Source: Halocatena marina (GTDB lineage Archaea; Halobacteriota; Halobacteria; Halobacteriales; Haloarculaceae). Taken from it: a stretch of 64,000 nucleotides of DNA. Within the stretch, counting starts at the first letter, position 1; every line of letters begins with the position of its first letter. The notes under the pieces are model-generated. The model was not told where the DNA came from. It saw only the letters and a program-made list of their open reading frames with translations, and did not search any database. The DNA lies in NCBI RefSeq assembly GCF_023276375.1, contig NZ_JALLPK010000001.1, positions 2,604,001-2,668,000 of the forward strand, in the 5' to 3' direction. Position numbers and translations under genes: made by a program. Positions 1 through 9,346 of the stretch are shown here, one piece after another.

Positions 1-52
1 CAGGGATCCGTCGAGTAAAATCGTTCGACAACGGTTGATGAGCGCGATTGAA

Positions 53-643
53 TCAGTTTCCTTCGATCGCATCGATGACCATCGCGGCCGCAACGATAGC
101 TTCCTTCGGTATGTCGGATGCATCGTCTATCGTAACCGTGTACTGATCTTTGAGCGAGAACTCTCCCTCAACAGAGCCAACGTGAGTATCGTCCGCATCG
201 GTGATTTCGTACTCGTGTGGAATGAGTTGGAAGATGATACCGATGTACGGGATGTGTCGTAGCACGTCCACGAGCTTACTGGTCGAACTAATGGTGGCGA
301 TAAGCGCCTCCGAGTTCGGATCACGAATTTTCCACTTGTGCATGAACAGCTTCCAGTTTTTATCGAGGACGACCACCGGCTCCTCGGTGACATCGTCAAC
401 GAGCATGTAGTTCCCGGCAACGTCAAGGATCCCTCCAGCCTTCACAGTGAACGCCGGATTGCCGTCACCGTCTAGGAACGGAAACTCCTCCTTGAGCTTG
501 AACATTTTCTGCTTGCCCTGAAGGACGAGCTCACCGTTCGCGTCGTATGCCTTGTACTTGTTCCGGATCAACGACTGCACGACCGTGTACTCATCACCGT
601 CCAACTCGACACCTTTCAGAACATCCTCGGTATTAACCGCCAC
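53..643 (-). CDS. LURP-one-related (LOR) family protein
   Basis: The 196-residue product has the layout of the LURP-one-related/tubby-C-terminal-like family: successive short beta strands (FTVKAGG near residue 65, WKIRDP near 102) and a closing hydrophobic helix in the last 25 residues (region DIPKEAIVAAAMVIDAIE). In bacteria and archaea these proteins are thought to act as phospholipid-binding or scramblase-like barrels, but their biochemical role is not established. The start is GTG at 641-643 because the conserved part begins at once and no better start lies close by. It is divergent from the DUF4013 gene at 867. The family assignment rests on overall pattern, not on an active site. Confidence 0.75.
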   Translation of the reverse strand: MAVNTEDVLKGVELDGDEYTVVQSLIRNKYKAYDANGELVLQGKQKMFKLKEEFPFLDGDGNPAFTVKAGGILDVAGNYMLVDDVTEEPVVVLDKNWKLFMHKWKIRDPNSEALIATISSTSKLVDVLRHIPYIGIIFQLIPHEYEITDADDTHVGSVEGEFSLKDQYTVTIDDASDIPKEAIVAAAMVIDAIEGN

Positions 644-866
644 AGTCAGTCACAGGATAGTCACTCGATTGCTGATAGATTAATGTTGTCTATTCCAACT
701 GATATCGTGTCCACAATTCATGTATGGTTCTATAGAGAACGTACAATAACAATAATTTTGTACGTCAGTAATAGCGGTCCTCCGTAGAACATTCGTCGAA
801 TCAGTATTTTTAGCGCGCTACTACCATACGATAGACATAAATAAAGCCACACATGACCCATACGAA
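644..866. promoter_or_regulatory. Divergent promoter region
   Basis: This AT-rich spacer lies between the GTG start at 643 (minus strand) and the ATG at 867 (plus strand). An AT-rich stretch (gacataaataaag) around 833-846 sits about 25-30 bases before the ATG at 867 and could be its TATA element. On the minus strand, a TTAATCTAT-like stretch near 676-684 could serve the other gene. No conserved operator was recognised. Confidence 0.35.
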
Positions 867-1658
867 ATGTTAGAGAATGCACTGTTGTATCCACGGCGTG
901 ATGGCGGGTGGCGAACGATACTGATTGGAGGGATATTGTCATTTTTTGGATTTCTCATCCTTCCGATTTTTCTATTGCACGGGTATACCGTCCGGTTGCT
1001 CCGATCGGCTGCGCTGGACGTAGATGAGCCACCTCAGTTCAACGATTGGGGTGAACTGTTCGTTGACGGGCTCAAGGCTTTTGCTATCAACATCGTATAC
1101 ATCTTCGTCCCGTATGTGCTCGTGCTCATCTCCGTGGGACTCACTGTGTTGGTTGGTGAAGCAGTGTTTGGGGGCGGAGCCGCTGTGGCTGGTCTCTCGA
1201 TCTTGGTCGGTCTCGTCGCAATGGTGTTTCTGCTTGTCGTAGCTTGCACACTTCCAGTCGCGTTGACCAACTTCGCGGTCGAGGACCGCCTTGGCGCAGC
1301 ATTCGAGGTTAAAAAAATCATCAGCGCAGTGTTTACTCGTGAGTACGGTATCGCTGTGCTCCTCTCAATCGGTGTCGGGGTTATTGTCGTCGTTGCGTTC
1401 ACCATCGTCGGACTTATCATTCAACTCATCTTCATCGCTGCTATATTAGGCGCAACCGGGGGAGCAGGCGGCGACCCGACGATGGGTCTCGGTGCGTCGT
1501 TCATCGGCATCATTGGTTTCATGGTTATGATCGGTGCCATTCTTATCGGGATATTTGTCGGATTTTATATACATATGGTCGTATACTATCTCCTCGGTCA
1601 GGGATGTGGACCTTCGCTCGTGAGTACTCCTCAAATTGAGAGTTCGACTTCTGAGTAG
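867..1658 (+). CDS. DUF4013 family multi-pass membrane protein
   Basis: This 263-residue integral membrane protein has about five to six hydrophobic segments (roughly residues 19-40, 70-95, 103-127, 160-190 and 215-245). The N-terminal MLENALLYPRRDGGW followed by a first helix and an LRSAA..DEPPQFNDWGELFVDG stretch is typical of the DUF4013 family, common in haloarchaea and methanogens. Its function is unknown; transport or membrane-stress roles are only guesses. The tail is Ser/Glu-rich and cytoplasmic in style. It stands alone, 224 bases before uvrA on the same strand. Confidence 0.8.
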   Translation: MLENALLYPRRDGGWRTILIGGILSFFGFLILPIFLLHGYTVRLLRSAALDVDEPPQFNDWGELFVDGLKAFAINIVYIFVPYVLVLISVGLTVLVGEAVFGGGAAVAGLSILVGLVAMVFLLVVACTLPVALTNFAVEDRLGAAFEVKKIISAVFTREYGIAVLLSIGVGVIVVVAFTIVGLIIQLIFIAAILGATGGAGGDPTMGLGASFIGIIGFMVMIGAILIGIFVGFYIHMVVYYLLGQGCGPSLVSTPQIESSTSE

Positions 1659-1882
1659 TTCGCCGTTCGAGAAAGCAGGACAACAACCACTTCCGCACCG
1701 AATCAGTCGAATTGAGAGCACGAATCTGGAGACTGCGTTGATAAAAAGCGAAGCCAATCACGTTCACTTTCACTCCGGTAGCCGATCGTTCATGCCCGCG
1801 GAGAGTGCCGGTTTTTGTATGAGAGTAAATCAATGGAATCGAGACCGACAGTGTTTCACAGCACCAGATCGTTCCGAACACA

Positions 1883-4800
1883 ATGAGTGAGTTCATCGAG
1901 GTCCGGGGTGCTGAGGAGCACAATCTTAAGGACATCGACGTGTCCATCCCACGCGAGGAGTTCACCGTCGTCACAGGACTATCGGGATCGGGTAAGTCAT
2001 CACTCGCGTTCGAGACTGTTTACGCGGAGGGTCAACGTCGGTATATCGAGAGCCTCTCAGCGTATGCTCGGAACTTCCTCGGACAGATGGACAAGCCGCA
2101 AGTCGAGACGGTTGAAGGGCTTTCACCAGCGATCTCGATCGATCAGAAAAACGCTGCCAACAATCCGCGATCGACCGTCGGAACGGTCACCGAACTCCAC
2201 GACTATCTTCGCTTGCTCTACGCTCGCATTGGAACACCACACTGCCCTGAGTGCGGTCGTGAGGTGGGCGAACAGAGTGCCCAGAATATGGTTCGTCGTC
2301 TCTTCGAACTCCCAGAAGGAACGCGAGCAAAGATCGCCGCCCCTGTGGTCCGCGATCAGAAAGGAGCATTCGCCGATCTGTTCGATGAACTCGTCTCCGA
2401 GGGATACGCACGCGTCGAAGTGGATGGAGATGAGTACGACCTGACGCTCGAAAAGCCAGAGCTGGACGACAACTTCGATCATACGGTGGATGTCATCGTC
2501 GACCGTATCACGGTCACAGAGAGTGCTCGCTCGCGCATTACCGACAGCGTCGAGACAGCACTTACCGAAGCAGATGGAATTCTGAAAGTGATTCTCCCGA
2601 ATCCACCGGAACAGGTCGAATTGGGGGCCAAAACACGCTCGACAGGCGACCTTTCAGGGACGAATACGAGCTCGAGAGCAGAAACAGAAACGAAAACGAA
2701 AACGAAAACGGAAACGAATTCAGCGGCTGATACTGACCGTCTTGTCGTGGAATTCTCGGAGGAGCTCGCCTGTACACACTGTGGTATTGATCTTCCCGAG
2801 ATCGAGACCCGGAGCTTTTCGTTCAACAGCCCGCACGGTGCGTGTCCTGACTGTGAAGGAATCGGTGAGACCAAAGAAATCGACGAGTCGTTTGTGATCA
2901 CGGACTCCTCAAAGCCACTTCGAGACGTTTTCGAGCCATGGAGCTATCACCGGTCGTACTACCAGACGCGGCTCGATGCGGTTGCTGCTCACTTCGATGT
3001 GAGTCTCGGGACACCATTTGAAGACATCAACAAAGAGGTACGTCGAGCGTTTCTCTACGGTACGAGCGAGGATGTCGTGTTCAAGCGACAGACGAAAAAC
3101 GGCATTCGGCGCAAAGAGAAACCATTCGAGGGTATTATTCCGAATCTCGAACGGCGGTACGTCGAAACCGACTCGCAGGGCACGCGAGATCACATCGAGG
3201 AGTACATGGCAACGACCACGTGCCCATCGTGTAACGGGACGCGGCTCAAACCCGCAAGCCGGTCAGTGCTAGTCAATCAAACAGCTATCACCGAGGTGAA
3301 TCAGATGAGTATCGGTGATGCGCTTGCCCATTTCGAGGGATGGGAAGCGCAGTTGACCGAGCGCGAGCGAATCATTGCGGCAGAGATTCTCAAGGAGATC
3401 CGCTCTCGCCTCGGATTCATGTGCGAGGTTGGTCTTGATTACCTGACGCTCGACCGTGAGGCATCGACGCTGTCCGGTGGTGAAAGCCAGCGCATTCGGC
3501 TGGCAACGCAGATTGGCTCCGGTCTTGTCGGCGTCCTCTACGTCCTCGATGAGCCGTCAATCGGTCTTCATCAGCGCGACAACGACCGACTCCTCAATAC
3601 ACTCGAAGAGCTGCGTGATCTCGGTAACACGCTCCTCGTCGTCGAGCACGACACCGAGACCATGTACCGGGCGGATACGATCATCGACATGGGACCGGGT
3701 CCCGGAAAACGCGGCGGGGAAGTCGTCGTCAACGGCGACGTTGATGAAGTCATGGCCACAGAGGAAAGCATTACTGGCGAGTATCTCGCTGGGCAGCGGG
3801 AAATCCCTGTGCCATCAGAACGCCGAGAGCACTCTGGACATCTGGCTATTCGAGGAGCCCGACAGCACAACCTCCGTGATCTCGACATCCAGATCCCGCT
3901 TGGAAACTTCACGGCAATCACCGGTGTTTCCGGCTCCGGAAAGTCCACACTGTTGCATGAGGTGCTGTACAAAGGACTCGTCCGACGAATGAACGATACG
4001 GATGTCAATCCCGGCGAACACGACGACATCAAGAATATCGATCTGATCGAAACGGTGCGGCTCATCGACCAGAGTCCGATCGGACGCACCCCGCGATCGA
4101 ATCCAGCGACATACACCGGTGTCTTCGATTACATTAGGGAGCTGTTCGCCGAGACGAAGCTCGCAAAACAGCGCGGGTACAAGAAAGGGCGGTTCTCGTT
4201 CAACGTCAAGGGTGGACGATGTGAAGCCTGCGGTGGTCAGGGGACGGTGAAAATCGAGATGAACTTCCTCTCAGACGTGTACGTGCCTTGTGAGGAGTGC
4301 GATGGTGCGCGGTACAACGACGAGACACTCGACGTTACATACCGAGGAAAAACCATTTCAGAGGTCCTTGAGTTGAGCGTCGAGGAGGCATACGACTTTT
4401 TCGAGCACGACACGCGCATCGAACGTCGCCTGAAACTGCTTCGAGACGTCGGGCTCGACTACATGAAGCTCGGCCAGCCCTCGACGACGCTTTCGGGCGG
4501 TGAAGCACAGCGAATCAAGCTCGCAGAGGAACTCGGAAAGCGTGACACCGGTGACACGCTCTATCTGCTCGATGAGCCGACAACGGGCTTGCATTCTGAA
4601 GACGAACGCAAACTCATTGATGTGCTCCAACGCCTCGTCGACAACGGCAACACGGTGGTCGTCGTCGAACACGAACTCGATCTCGTGAAGAACGCAGACC
4701 ACATCATCGACCTCGGACCGGAAGGCGGTGAGGAAGGTGGTGACCTCGTTGTGGCAGGGACGCCCGAAGTGGTTGCGCGAGACGATGACTCCTACACCGG

Positions 4801-4885
4801 ACACTACTTACGCGATCTGTTGCCGAGCGTCGATCTCGACGGCCCACGAAAGAAACGCGTACGGGCGGCTGTGAGCGATGACTGA
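1883..4885 (+). CDS. uvrA: UvrA, excinuclease ABC subunit A
   Basis: UvrA is the damage-recognition ATPase of nucleotide excision repair and works as a dimer with UvrB. The 1000-residue product has two ABC modules: Walker A GLSGSGKSS near residue 34 with signature LSGGESQR near 530, and Walker A GVSGSGKST near 680 with signature LSGGEAQR near 870. CxxC zinc-module pairs are present (CPECG, CTHCG, CPDC, CPSC, CEACGG, CEEC). Haloarchaea carry this bacterial-type UvrABC system beside archaeal repair proteins. The oddity is a low-complexity Glu/Thr/Lys insertion at residues 267-279, coded by a hexanucleotide repeat, between the UvrB-binding part and a zinc module. Length is slightly above the usual 940-980. 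uvrB and uvrC are not in this window. Confidence 0.98.
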   Translation: MSEFIEVRGAEEHNLKDIDVSIPREEFTVVTGLSGSGKSSLAFETVYAEGQRRYIESLSAYARNFLGQMDKPQVETVEGLSPAISIDQKNAANNPRSTVGTVTELHDYLRLLYARIGTPHCPECGREVGEQSAQNMVRRLFELPEGTRAKIAAPVVRDQKGAFADLFDELVSEGYARVEVDGDEYDLTLEKPELDDNFDHTVDVIVDRITVTESARSRITDSVETALTEADGILKVILPNPPEQVELGAKTRSTGDLSGTNTSSRAETETKTKTKTETNSAADTDRLVVEFSEELACTHCGIDLPEIETRSFSFNSPHGACPDCEGIGETKEIDESFVITDSSKPLRDVFEPWSYHRSYYQTRLDAVAAHFDVSLGTPFEDINKEVRRAFLYGTSEDVVFKRQTKNGIRRKEKPFEGIIPNLERRYVETDSQGTRDHIEEYMATTTCPSCNGTRLKPASRSVLVNQTAITEVNQMSIGDALAHFEGWEAQLTERERIIAAEILKEIRSRLGFMCEVGLDYLTLDREASTLSGGESQRIRLATQIGSGLVGVLYVLDEPSIGLHQRDNDRLLNTLEELRDLGNTLLVVEHDTETMYRADTIIDMGPGPGKRGGEVVVNGDVDEVMATEESITGEYLAGQREIPVPSERREHSGHLAIRGARQHNLRDLDIQIPLGNFTAITGVSGSGKSTLLHEVLYKGLVRRMNDTDVNPGEHDDIKNIDLIETVRLIDQSPIGRTPRSNPATYTGVFDYIRELFAETKLAKQRGYKKGRFSFNVKGGRCEACGGQGTVKIEMNFLSDVYVPCEECDGARYNDETLDVTYRGKTISEVLELSVEEAYDFFEHDTRIERRLKLLRDVGLDYMKLGQPSTTLSGGEAQRIKLAEELGKRDTGDTLYLLDEPTTGLHSEDERKLIDVLQRLVDNGNTVVVVEHELDLVKNADHIIDLGPEGGEEGGDLVVAGTPEVVARDDDSYTGHYLRDLLPSVDLDGPRKKRVRAAVSDD
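2681..2716 (+). repeat. In-frame hexanucleotide repeat in uvrA
   Basis: About six copies of a GAAACR/GAAAAC-type 6-mer run through this stretch and encode an alternating Glu/Lys-Thr chain (ETETKTKTKTETN). It is in frame and lies in an insertion that other UvrA proteins lack, so it probably forms a flexible loop. Perfect units in the middle suggest slippage expansion. Confidence 0.85.
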
Positions 4886-4920
4886 ACGATAACAGTCCCG
4901 ACTTCGCGTGATTGACGCCT

Positions 4921-4939
4921 GTCGAGATGATGGCTCGAC
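4921..4939 (+). terminator. Possible uvrA 3' hairpin
   Basis: GTCGAG (4921-4926) and CTCGAC (4934-4939) form a perfect 6-bp stem with a 7-base loop, 36 bases after the uvrA stop. There is no T-run directly behind it, so a role in termination or mRNA stability is only possible. Confidence 0.3.
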
Positions 4940-4966
4940 GATCACCTCACATATCACAGGCATTAC

Positions 4967-4974
4967 TATAAATA
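4967..4974 (+). promoter_or_regulatory. TATA box of the Asp-box protein gene
   Basis: TATAAATA lies 44 bases before the ATG at 5018. With the usual archaeal spacing of about 25-27 bases the transcript would start near 5000, leaving a leader of about 20 bases. This is a good match to an archaeal TATA element in an otherwise mixed spacer. Confidence 0.55.
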
Positions 4975-5017
4975 GATTCACGAACAGTATATTATCCTAG
5001 CTAACGTTTAATCAGAC

Positions 5018-5986
5018 ATGTACGCGGCCTTCGAAAACGCATTTTTGACCGACAATGGCGGGTGGAAACGACGAGATCCACCGACAGATGCACAGATCCA
5101 GTGTCTCGACGCTTCAAACGAAGTGCCAGAGCGCATCTTCTGTGGAACGTTCGGTGACGGTCTCTACCGATCCGTGGATTCGGGCGAGACGTGGGAACAC
5201 GTGGATGTGGCCACGAACGTGATGTCGCTCACAGTCGATCCACACGACCCCGATGAGGTTTGGCTCGGAACCGAACCGAGCGCAGTTTATCACTCGACAG
5301 ACGGTGGCGAGACGTGGGCCGAGAAGCCGGGACTGACGGACCTCCCGTCAGCTTCGGAGTGGTATTTCCCACCACGACCGGACACCCACCACACTCGGTG
5401 GATTGCCGTCGATCCAGGGGATCCAGAGCATCTGTACGTCGGCATCGAAGCAGGTGCACTCGTTCAGACACACGATAAGGGCGAGACGTGGGAGGACCGC
5501 GTCTCTACTGCACGGCTGGATAATCACACGCTCGCCACCCACCCCGACGCTCCCGACCGAGCGTATTCCGCCGCTGGCGACGGATACGCCGAAACACACG
5601 ACAAAGGTGAAACGTGGACATATCCACAGGACGGGCTGAAACACCGCTACGTATGGAGTATTGCCGTCGATTCTGCAGATCCAGACACGGTGCTCGTCTC
5701 GTCGGCGAGTGGCGCACGGCGTGCGCACGCTTCTAGTAATCCAGAATCGTACGTCTACCGACGAGACAATGGTGGGACGTGGCAGCAGTGCCTCGAGGGC
5801 CTTCCAGGACCCGATGGAATGATACGGCCGGTTCTGGCAGCGGGTGCTGCACACGAGTTCTATGCACTGACCAACCGGGGGCTCTATCGGTCTTCGGATT
5901 CGGGCGAACACTGGCACGATCTCGGAATCGAGTGGGATGAATCGCTCACAACACAGCGACCCCGAGGACTCGCCTGTATCAAGTAA
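5018..5986 (+). CDS. Asp-box (BNR/sialidase-like) beta-propeller protein
   Basis: The 322-residue protein contains six Asp-box motifs of the type S-x-D-x-G-x-T-W (VDSGETW, TDGGETW, HDKGETW twice, DNGGTW, SDSGEHW) spaced about 40-60 residues apart, alternating with VDP.DP...V.VG strand motifs. This is the pattern of a Vps10/sortilin/photosystem-II-stability-like propeller found widely in archaea and bacteria, usually annotated as a 'glycosyl hydrolase' or 'exo-alpha-sialidase' without proof. No signal peptide is visible, so it is probably cytoplasmic. No sialidase catalytic Arg triad was recognised, so a binding or scaffold role is more likely than hydrolysis. It ends 3 bases before the convergent DM13 gene. 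Confidence 0.8.
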   Translation: MYAAFENAFLTDNGGWKRRDPPTDAQIQCLDASNEVPERIFCGTFGDGLYRSVDSGETWEHVDVATNVMSLTVDPHDPDEVWLGTEPSAVYHSTDGGETWAEKPGLTDLPSASEWYFPPRPDTHHTRWIAVDPGDPEHLYVGIEAGALVQTHDKGETWEDRVSTARLDNHTLATHPDAPDRAYSAAGDGYAETHDKGETWTYPQDGLKHRYVWSIAVDSADPDTVLVSSASGARRAHASSNPESYVYRRDNGGTWQQCLEGLPGPDGMIRPVLAAGAAHEFYALTNRGLYRSSDSGEHWHDLGIEWDESLTTQRPRGLACIK

Positions 5987-5989
5987 TGG

Positions 5990-6466
5990 CTACACCCGTG
6001 ACAACGTCGCCGCACCGAAGGGAACCGAGAAGTTCTCACACCAAATCCCGACACCACTCAAATCAGCTATCTTCAACCCGTTTGGAAGTCGTTGTGAGAA
6101 CGTCCCAACCGTCGTTATTTCGCCCCCGTCTGCACCATCATCAATGAGAATTTTCGTCCCAGCGTCGATCTCCTCGCTCGTGTCTGGGTCCTCTGCTGGT
6201 GTGAGATAACAGAACACGTCGGGCCCTTGTGTCTGCTGATACTCGCGGAACTGGAGGAACAATCCATCAGCGTCTTCGACGAGTTCAACCGTCCCAGAAC
6301 ATTCGTGATCGGCCCTACCGGCGAACGGTCCGGATTTGAGCACTGTTCCGCCACTCGGTTCCTCGTTCCCCCGTGTTGCCGGTTCCGGAGCGAACAGTTC
6401 GTATCCGAGATATCCACCGCCGAGCGCAATCGTACCAACTGCGCCAATGAACGTTCGACGGTTCAT
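5990..6466 (-). CDS. Tat-exported DM13 domain protein
   Basis: The ATG at 6464-6466 was chosen because it begins MNRRTFIGAVGTIALGGGYLG, a twin-arginine signal with RR at residues 3-4 and a hydrophobic core. The longer open frame adds 26 residues that would bury the signal. The remainder (about residues 50-158) looks like a DM13 domain: G-x-F-x-G at the start (SGPFAGRADHECSGTVEL), GPDVFCYLTPA in the middle and a C-terminal GVGIWCENFSVPFGAA. DM13 domains are proposed to carry a cytochrome-like redox function through a conserved Cys, but this is a prediction. The protein should sit outside the membrane, perhaps anchored by its signal. It is convergent with the Asp-box gene. Confidence 0.8.
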   Translation of the reverse strand: MNRRTFIGAVGTIALGGGYLGYELFAPEPATRGNEEPSGGTVLKSGPFAGRADHECSGTVELVEDADGLFLQFREYQQTQGPDVFCYLTPAEDPDTSEEIDAGTKILIDDGADGGEITTVGTFSQRLPNGLKIADLSGVGIWCENFSVPFGAATLSRV

Positions 6467-6671
6467 ACGTGTAGTTGTACAGCAGACTGCAAAGCAATTT
6501 CTCAAATAATATATCGAATCCAATTGCGCACCGATTTGATACACGTGTTGTTATTGTATATTGATCGAAGATGTCCAATATGTTAAAAAATAATCACATA
6601 TTCGATGACGGAGGGCGCCTATCTCCATCGAGTGAGAAGGTATTTCTCTGCCGCCGTGTATTCGCCCGATA

Positions 6672-7763
6672 ATGTATGACTTCATCGTGGTGGGGGCTGG
6701 GCCGGCTGGTTCGCGCTTCGCTCGCGGTGCTGCGGAGCGCGATCGTGACGTACTCGTCTTCGAGCAAGGGGAAATCGGTCGGCCGCTCGCCTGCTCAGGT
6801 CACGTCAGCACGGATATCTGGGACTACGTTCCCGACAGCGCCCACGATGAGCTATTTCAGAACGAAATCTATGGAGCACGGTTTCACGTGGGCGGACCGG
6901 AAACGGACGGAGAAGCATTCTACAAGCACGAGAGCGTCTCAAATGCCATCGACCGCGTTGGGCTGGATAAGACGCTCGCGCGCACAGCGGTTGAGGCGGG
7001 TGCAGACGTACGCGACCACCACACAGTCACAGCGGTGCGCGAGCGCCACGATCACGTTGCAGTCGTTGTGAAAGGGCCAAGTGGCACAGAGACCCACAAG
7101 GCTCGGATGGTCGTGGGCTGTGATGGACCACGTTCGCGCGTTCGTTCCGAGTGTGATCTTCCCCAGCCTGGTGAGTTTCTCCACGGAGTCCTCGGATTCG
7201 ATTCGACACCAGACCACCAGGACTTCGTTGATGTCCACCTCAGCGTTCCAAAGTTCTTTGCGTGGCGGATTCCGCGTGGTGATGCTGGCGTCGAATACGG
7301 TCTCGCAGTCGCCCCCAGCGCAAGCGTTCCGGACCGATTCTCTGCGTTCTGTGATGCATACGGCGTCGACGTATCGCACCGCTGCTCGGGGGCGATTCCC
7401 ATCGGACCGCCGCGCCGAGTGACAGGTCGACGGAGCCTCCTCATCGGTGATGCTGCAGCGCAGACGAAGCCGTTCACCGGTGGTGGGATTCTCTATGGAA
7501 TGCGAGCAGCCGACCACGCTGCCCGTGAGATTGACCCAGAGCAACCGGGAACGCTCGGTGACTACGAACGCGCGTGGCGGGACGACCTCAGTAACGAGAT
7601 CCGTCTCGGTCACTGGGTGCGTCGCGCGTATTCGCTCCCAACACCGATTCAGTCGCTCGGGCTCCAAGCTCTCTCTGGGGAAATCGGTGTCCACATGGAT
7701 CGTCCATCGACGTTGTTCTCGCGAGAACAGATGCGGACGCTGCTCTCACAATCGAACCGCTAA
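6672..7763 (+). CDS. Geranylgeranyl reductase family FAD-dependent oxidoreductase
   Basis: The 363-residue flavoprotein opens with the FAD dinucleotide motif VGAGPAGSRFAR (residues 7-18), has the substrate-loop motif LACSGHVS near residue 38 that marks geranylgeranyl/digeranylgeranyl reductases, a second FAD motif VGCDGPRSRVR near 158 and GDAAAQTKPFTGGGI near 255. Family members saturate isoprenoid double bonds of archaeal lipids or of menaquinone side chains, at the membrane surface with a reduced electron carrier. Haloarchaea hold several paralogues, and I cannot tell which substrate this one uses. The length is slightly short for the digeranylgeranyl-glycerophospholipid reductase (about 400-450), so a paralogue is more likely than the main lipid enzyme. 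Confidence 0.88.
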   Translation: MYDFIVVGAGPAGSRFARGAAERDRDVLVFEQGEIGRPLACSGHVSTDIWDYVPDSAHDELFQNEIYGARFHVGGPETDGEAFYKHESVSNAIDRVGLDKTLARTAVEAGADVRDHHTVTAVRERHDHVAVVVKGPSGTETHKARMVVGCDGPRSRVRSECDLPQPGEFLHGVLGFDSTPDHQDFVDVHLSVPKFFAWRIPRGDAGVEYGLAVAPSASVPDRFSAFCDAYGVDVSHRCSGAIPIGPPRRVTGRRSLLIGDAAAQTKPFTGGGILYGMRAADHAAREIDPEQPGTLGDYERAWRDDLSNEIRLGHWVRRAYSLPTPIQSLGLQALSGEIGVHMDRPSTLFSREQMRTLLSQSNR

Positions 7764-7803
7764 CACGCCGAATCAGGCTGCACTTTGCTATGCGAGATCA
7801 CGC

Positions 7804-8181
7804 TTATTGTGCACCGATCGTCGGGAGTCTCGCAACGCAGTTCCGACAGTACGTGTAGTAGCGGTCGTTTTCAGCACCACAGTGTGGGCAGGTAATTGTC
7901 GACGAATCCGTTTGCCCAAACGATTCGTCATCGAACGACTGGACTGGTTCGTGACCCCCTACCTCGGGCCAGTAGTGCCACGTCGGTGGAGTGTGTGGCC
8001 TACCTGTATCGATAGTAGCAGTAGCATCAACGTCGGGGTCAGCGTTGGTATCGGTATTTGCGTCGGCGGCTTGGTTGGTGTCGCTCTCGACCTCCAGATG
8101 CCGAGCGATATAGACAATAACCGGTATCTGAAGGAGCGGGCAAATCACGATCACGAGGATTCCCCACACGATCGCACCCAT
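7804..8181 (-). CDS. Membrane-anchored zinc-ribbon protein
   Basis: The 125-residue protein has one N-terminal membrane helix (residues 4-25, ILVIVICPLLQIPVIVYIA), a low-complexity Asp/Thr/Ala linker (about 30-58) and a C-terminal zinc ribbon CPHCG...CRNC at about residues 98-116. This 'helix plus C-terminal ribbon' design is frequent among small haloarchaeal proteins of unknown role. The ribbon should face the cytoplasm. The linker carries tandem DTNAD-like units consistent with simple-sequence expansion. It is convergent with the reductase gene. Confidence 0.75.
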   Translation of the reverse strand: MGAIVWGILVIVICPLLQIPVIVYIARHLEVESDTNQAADANTDTNADPDVDATATIDTGRPHTPPTWHYWPEVGGHEPVQSFDDESFGQTDSSTITCPHCGAENDRYYTYCRNCVARLPTIGAQ

Positions 8182-8368
8182 GGATGCCCTACGTTAGCTC
8201 ATAACTTACTTATTACGGGCATCAAATGGAATGTTCACTACTCAATACGATACACCGACCGACAAAAAGACGGTTTGTGACCCTCTATCGCCGTTTTCCA
8301 CGTTTTTATCTGTTTTGTGTCCAATAGATGGAATAGTATTATAGTCGTGGAATCGAATAACATACCGC

Positions 8369-8554
8369 ATGGCTACCGAATCACATTTGCCACTCATTTC
8401 GATCGGTGGCGTCACGATCGGACTGCCCATTCTCCTCGTCGGAGTCGGGATTCACGGTATGGAGATACTCCAATCCATCGGAGGAGCGATTGCATTACTC
8501 AGCATCGGACTGTTGGCGCTGCATCTGTCGCGGTTGGAAGCGCAAGCAGAATGA
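8369..8554 (+). CDS. Small two-helix membrane protein
   Basis: The 61-residue product has two hydrophobic stretches (about residues 9-30 and 34-53), a short charged tail and no recognised domain. A TATA-like element (TATTATAG near 8336-8343) sits about 26 bases upstream of the ATG, which would give a nearly leaderless transcript and supports the reading frame. The function is unknown. Confidence 0.55.
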   Translation: MATESHLPLISIGGVTIGLPILLVGVGIHGMEILQSIGGAIALLSIGLLALHLSRLEAQAE

Positions 8555-8681
8555 CTGAGCGCTGAGTCAACAGAATAGTGCAGATACCGAGAGCGAAGAG
8601 CTGCATCTGATTCCAAACGCTCACAAGATCACTACTTGCTGGTATCCAAGATGCTGTCGACCGAACCACGGAGATAAGAAG

Positions 8682-8765
8682 TGCGTGGGACCGGATTTGA
8701 ACCGGCGGACTCCTACGAGACAGCGTCCTAAGCGCTGCGCCGTTTCCTGGCTTGGCTACCCACGC
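8682..8765 (-). tRNA. tRNA-Leu (anticodon UAG)
   Basis: Read on the minus strand, the 84-base gene folds with acceptor GCGTGGG/CCCACGC and discriminator A, anticodon stem CAGCG/CGCTG enclosing CU-UAG-GA, a long class II variable arm (around TCTCGTAGGAGT) and a T loop in GGTTCAAATCC. UAG reads CUA and, with wobble, CUN Leu codons. CCA is not encoded and no intron is seen. Confidence 0.96.
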
Positions 8766-8891
8766 GCATTCATCTCTACAACAAACAAGGAAAAGAACCT
8801 GTCGTTACGGCTCTATCGTGTACTTATCTTGCTAACAGATCTCACGAAAGTGTTTAATCTGATGCGTGATAGAAACAAATAAGAAATAGGA

Positions 8892-9200
8892 ATGTATAGC
8901 GCGAGAGATCACGTCGAAAATGAGCAATGGCTTTCAGAAATTGAGCGTGCCGCAGACAGCCTCGATCTTGAACCGTCGGCACGCTCACGGGCTGCCGACC
9001 TCTTTCTGTCGACCGTCCCTGAATCAGACCGCTCAAAACAGGCCACCCTTGCGGCGAGTTTGTACGTCGGCGCACTCATTGAAGGCGATCGTCGATCACA
9101 GAAAGCCGTTGCCGATGCGGTGGGTGTCGCTCGGCCGACAGTACAACAACGATGGAAAGAACTCATCGAAGAAGCCGGACTCAAACGCCCGAATTGGTAG
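8892..9200 (+). CDS. Short TFB/cyclin-like helical protein
   Basis: The 102-residue protein resembles a single cyclin repeat of archaeal transcription factor B: five amphipathic helices, with ATLAASLYVGALIEGDRRSQKAVADAVGVARPTVQQRWKEL at the C-terminal side matching the helix-turn-helix of a TFB repeat (A-A-A-x-Y-x-A...T.....A...V....R...L). It lacks the zinc ribbon and the second repeat of TFB (normally about 310-330 residues). Haloarchaea encode such half-size TFB-like proteins; whether they bind BRE/TBP or act as modulators is not known. It follows tRNA-Leu on the opposite strand. Confidence 0.7.
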   Translation: MYSARDHVENEQWLSEIERAADSLDLEPSARSRAADLFLSTVPESDRSKQATLAASLYVGALIEGDRRSQKAVADAVGVARPTVQQRWKELIEEAGLKRPNW

Positions 9201-9346
9201 CGACAGCATTCTTATTCGTTCCGTATCCTATTCTGGGTCTGTACCAACCAGACAACGGCTAACGCTCGCGATTGCGGTCTTAATTAACGCCGATCCACTA
9301 ATTATCAATCAACAATTATGTATAGTTCGCAGCTCAGTATTCAATC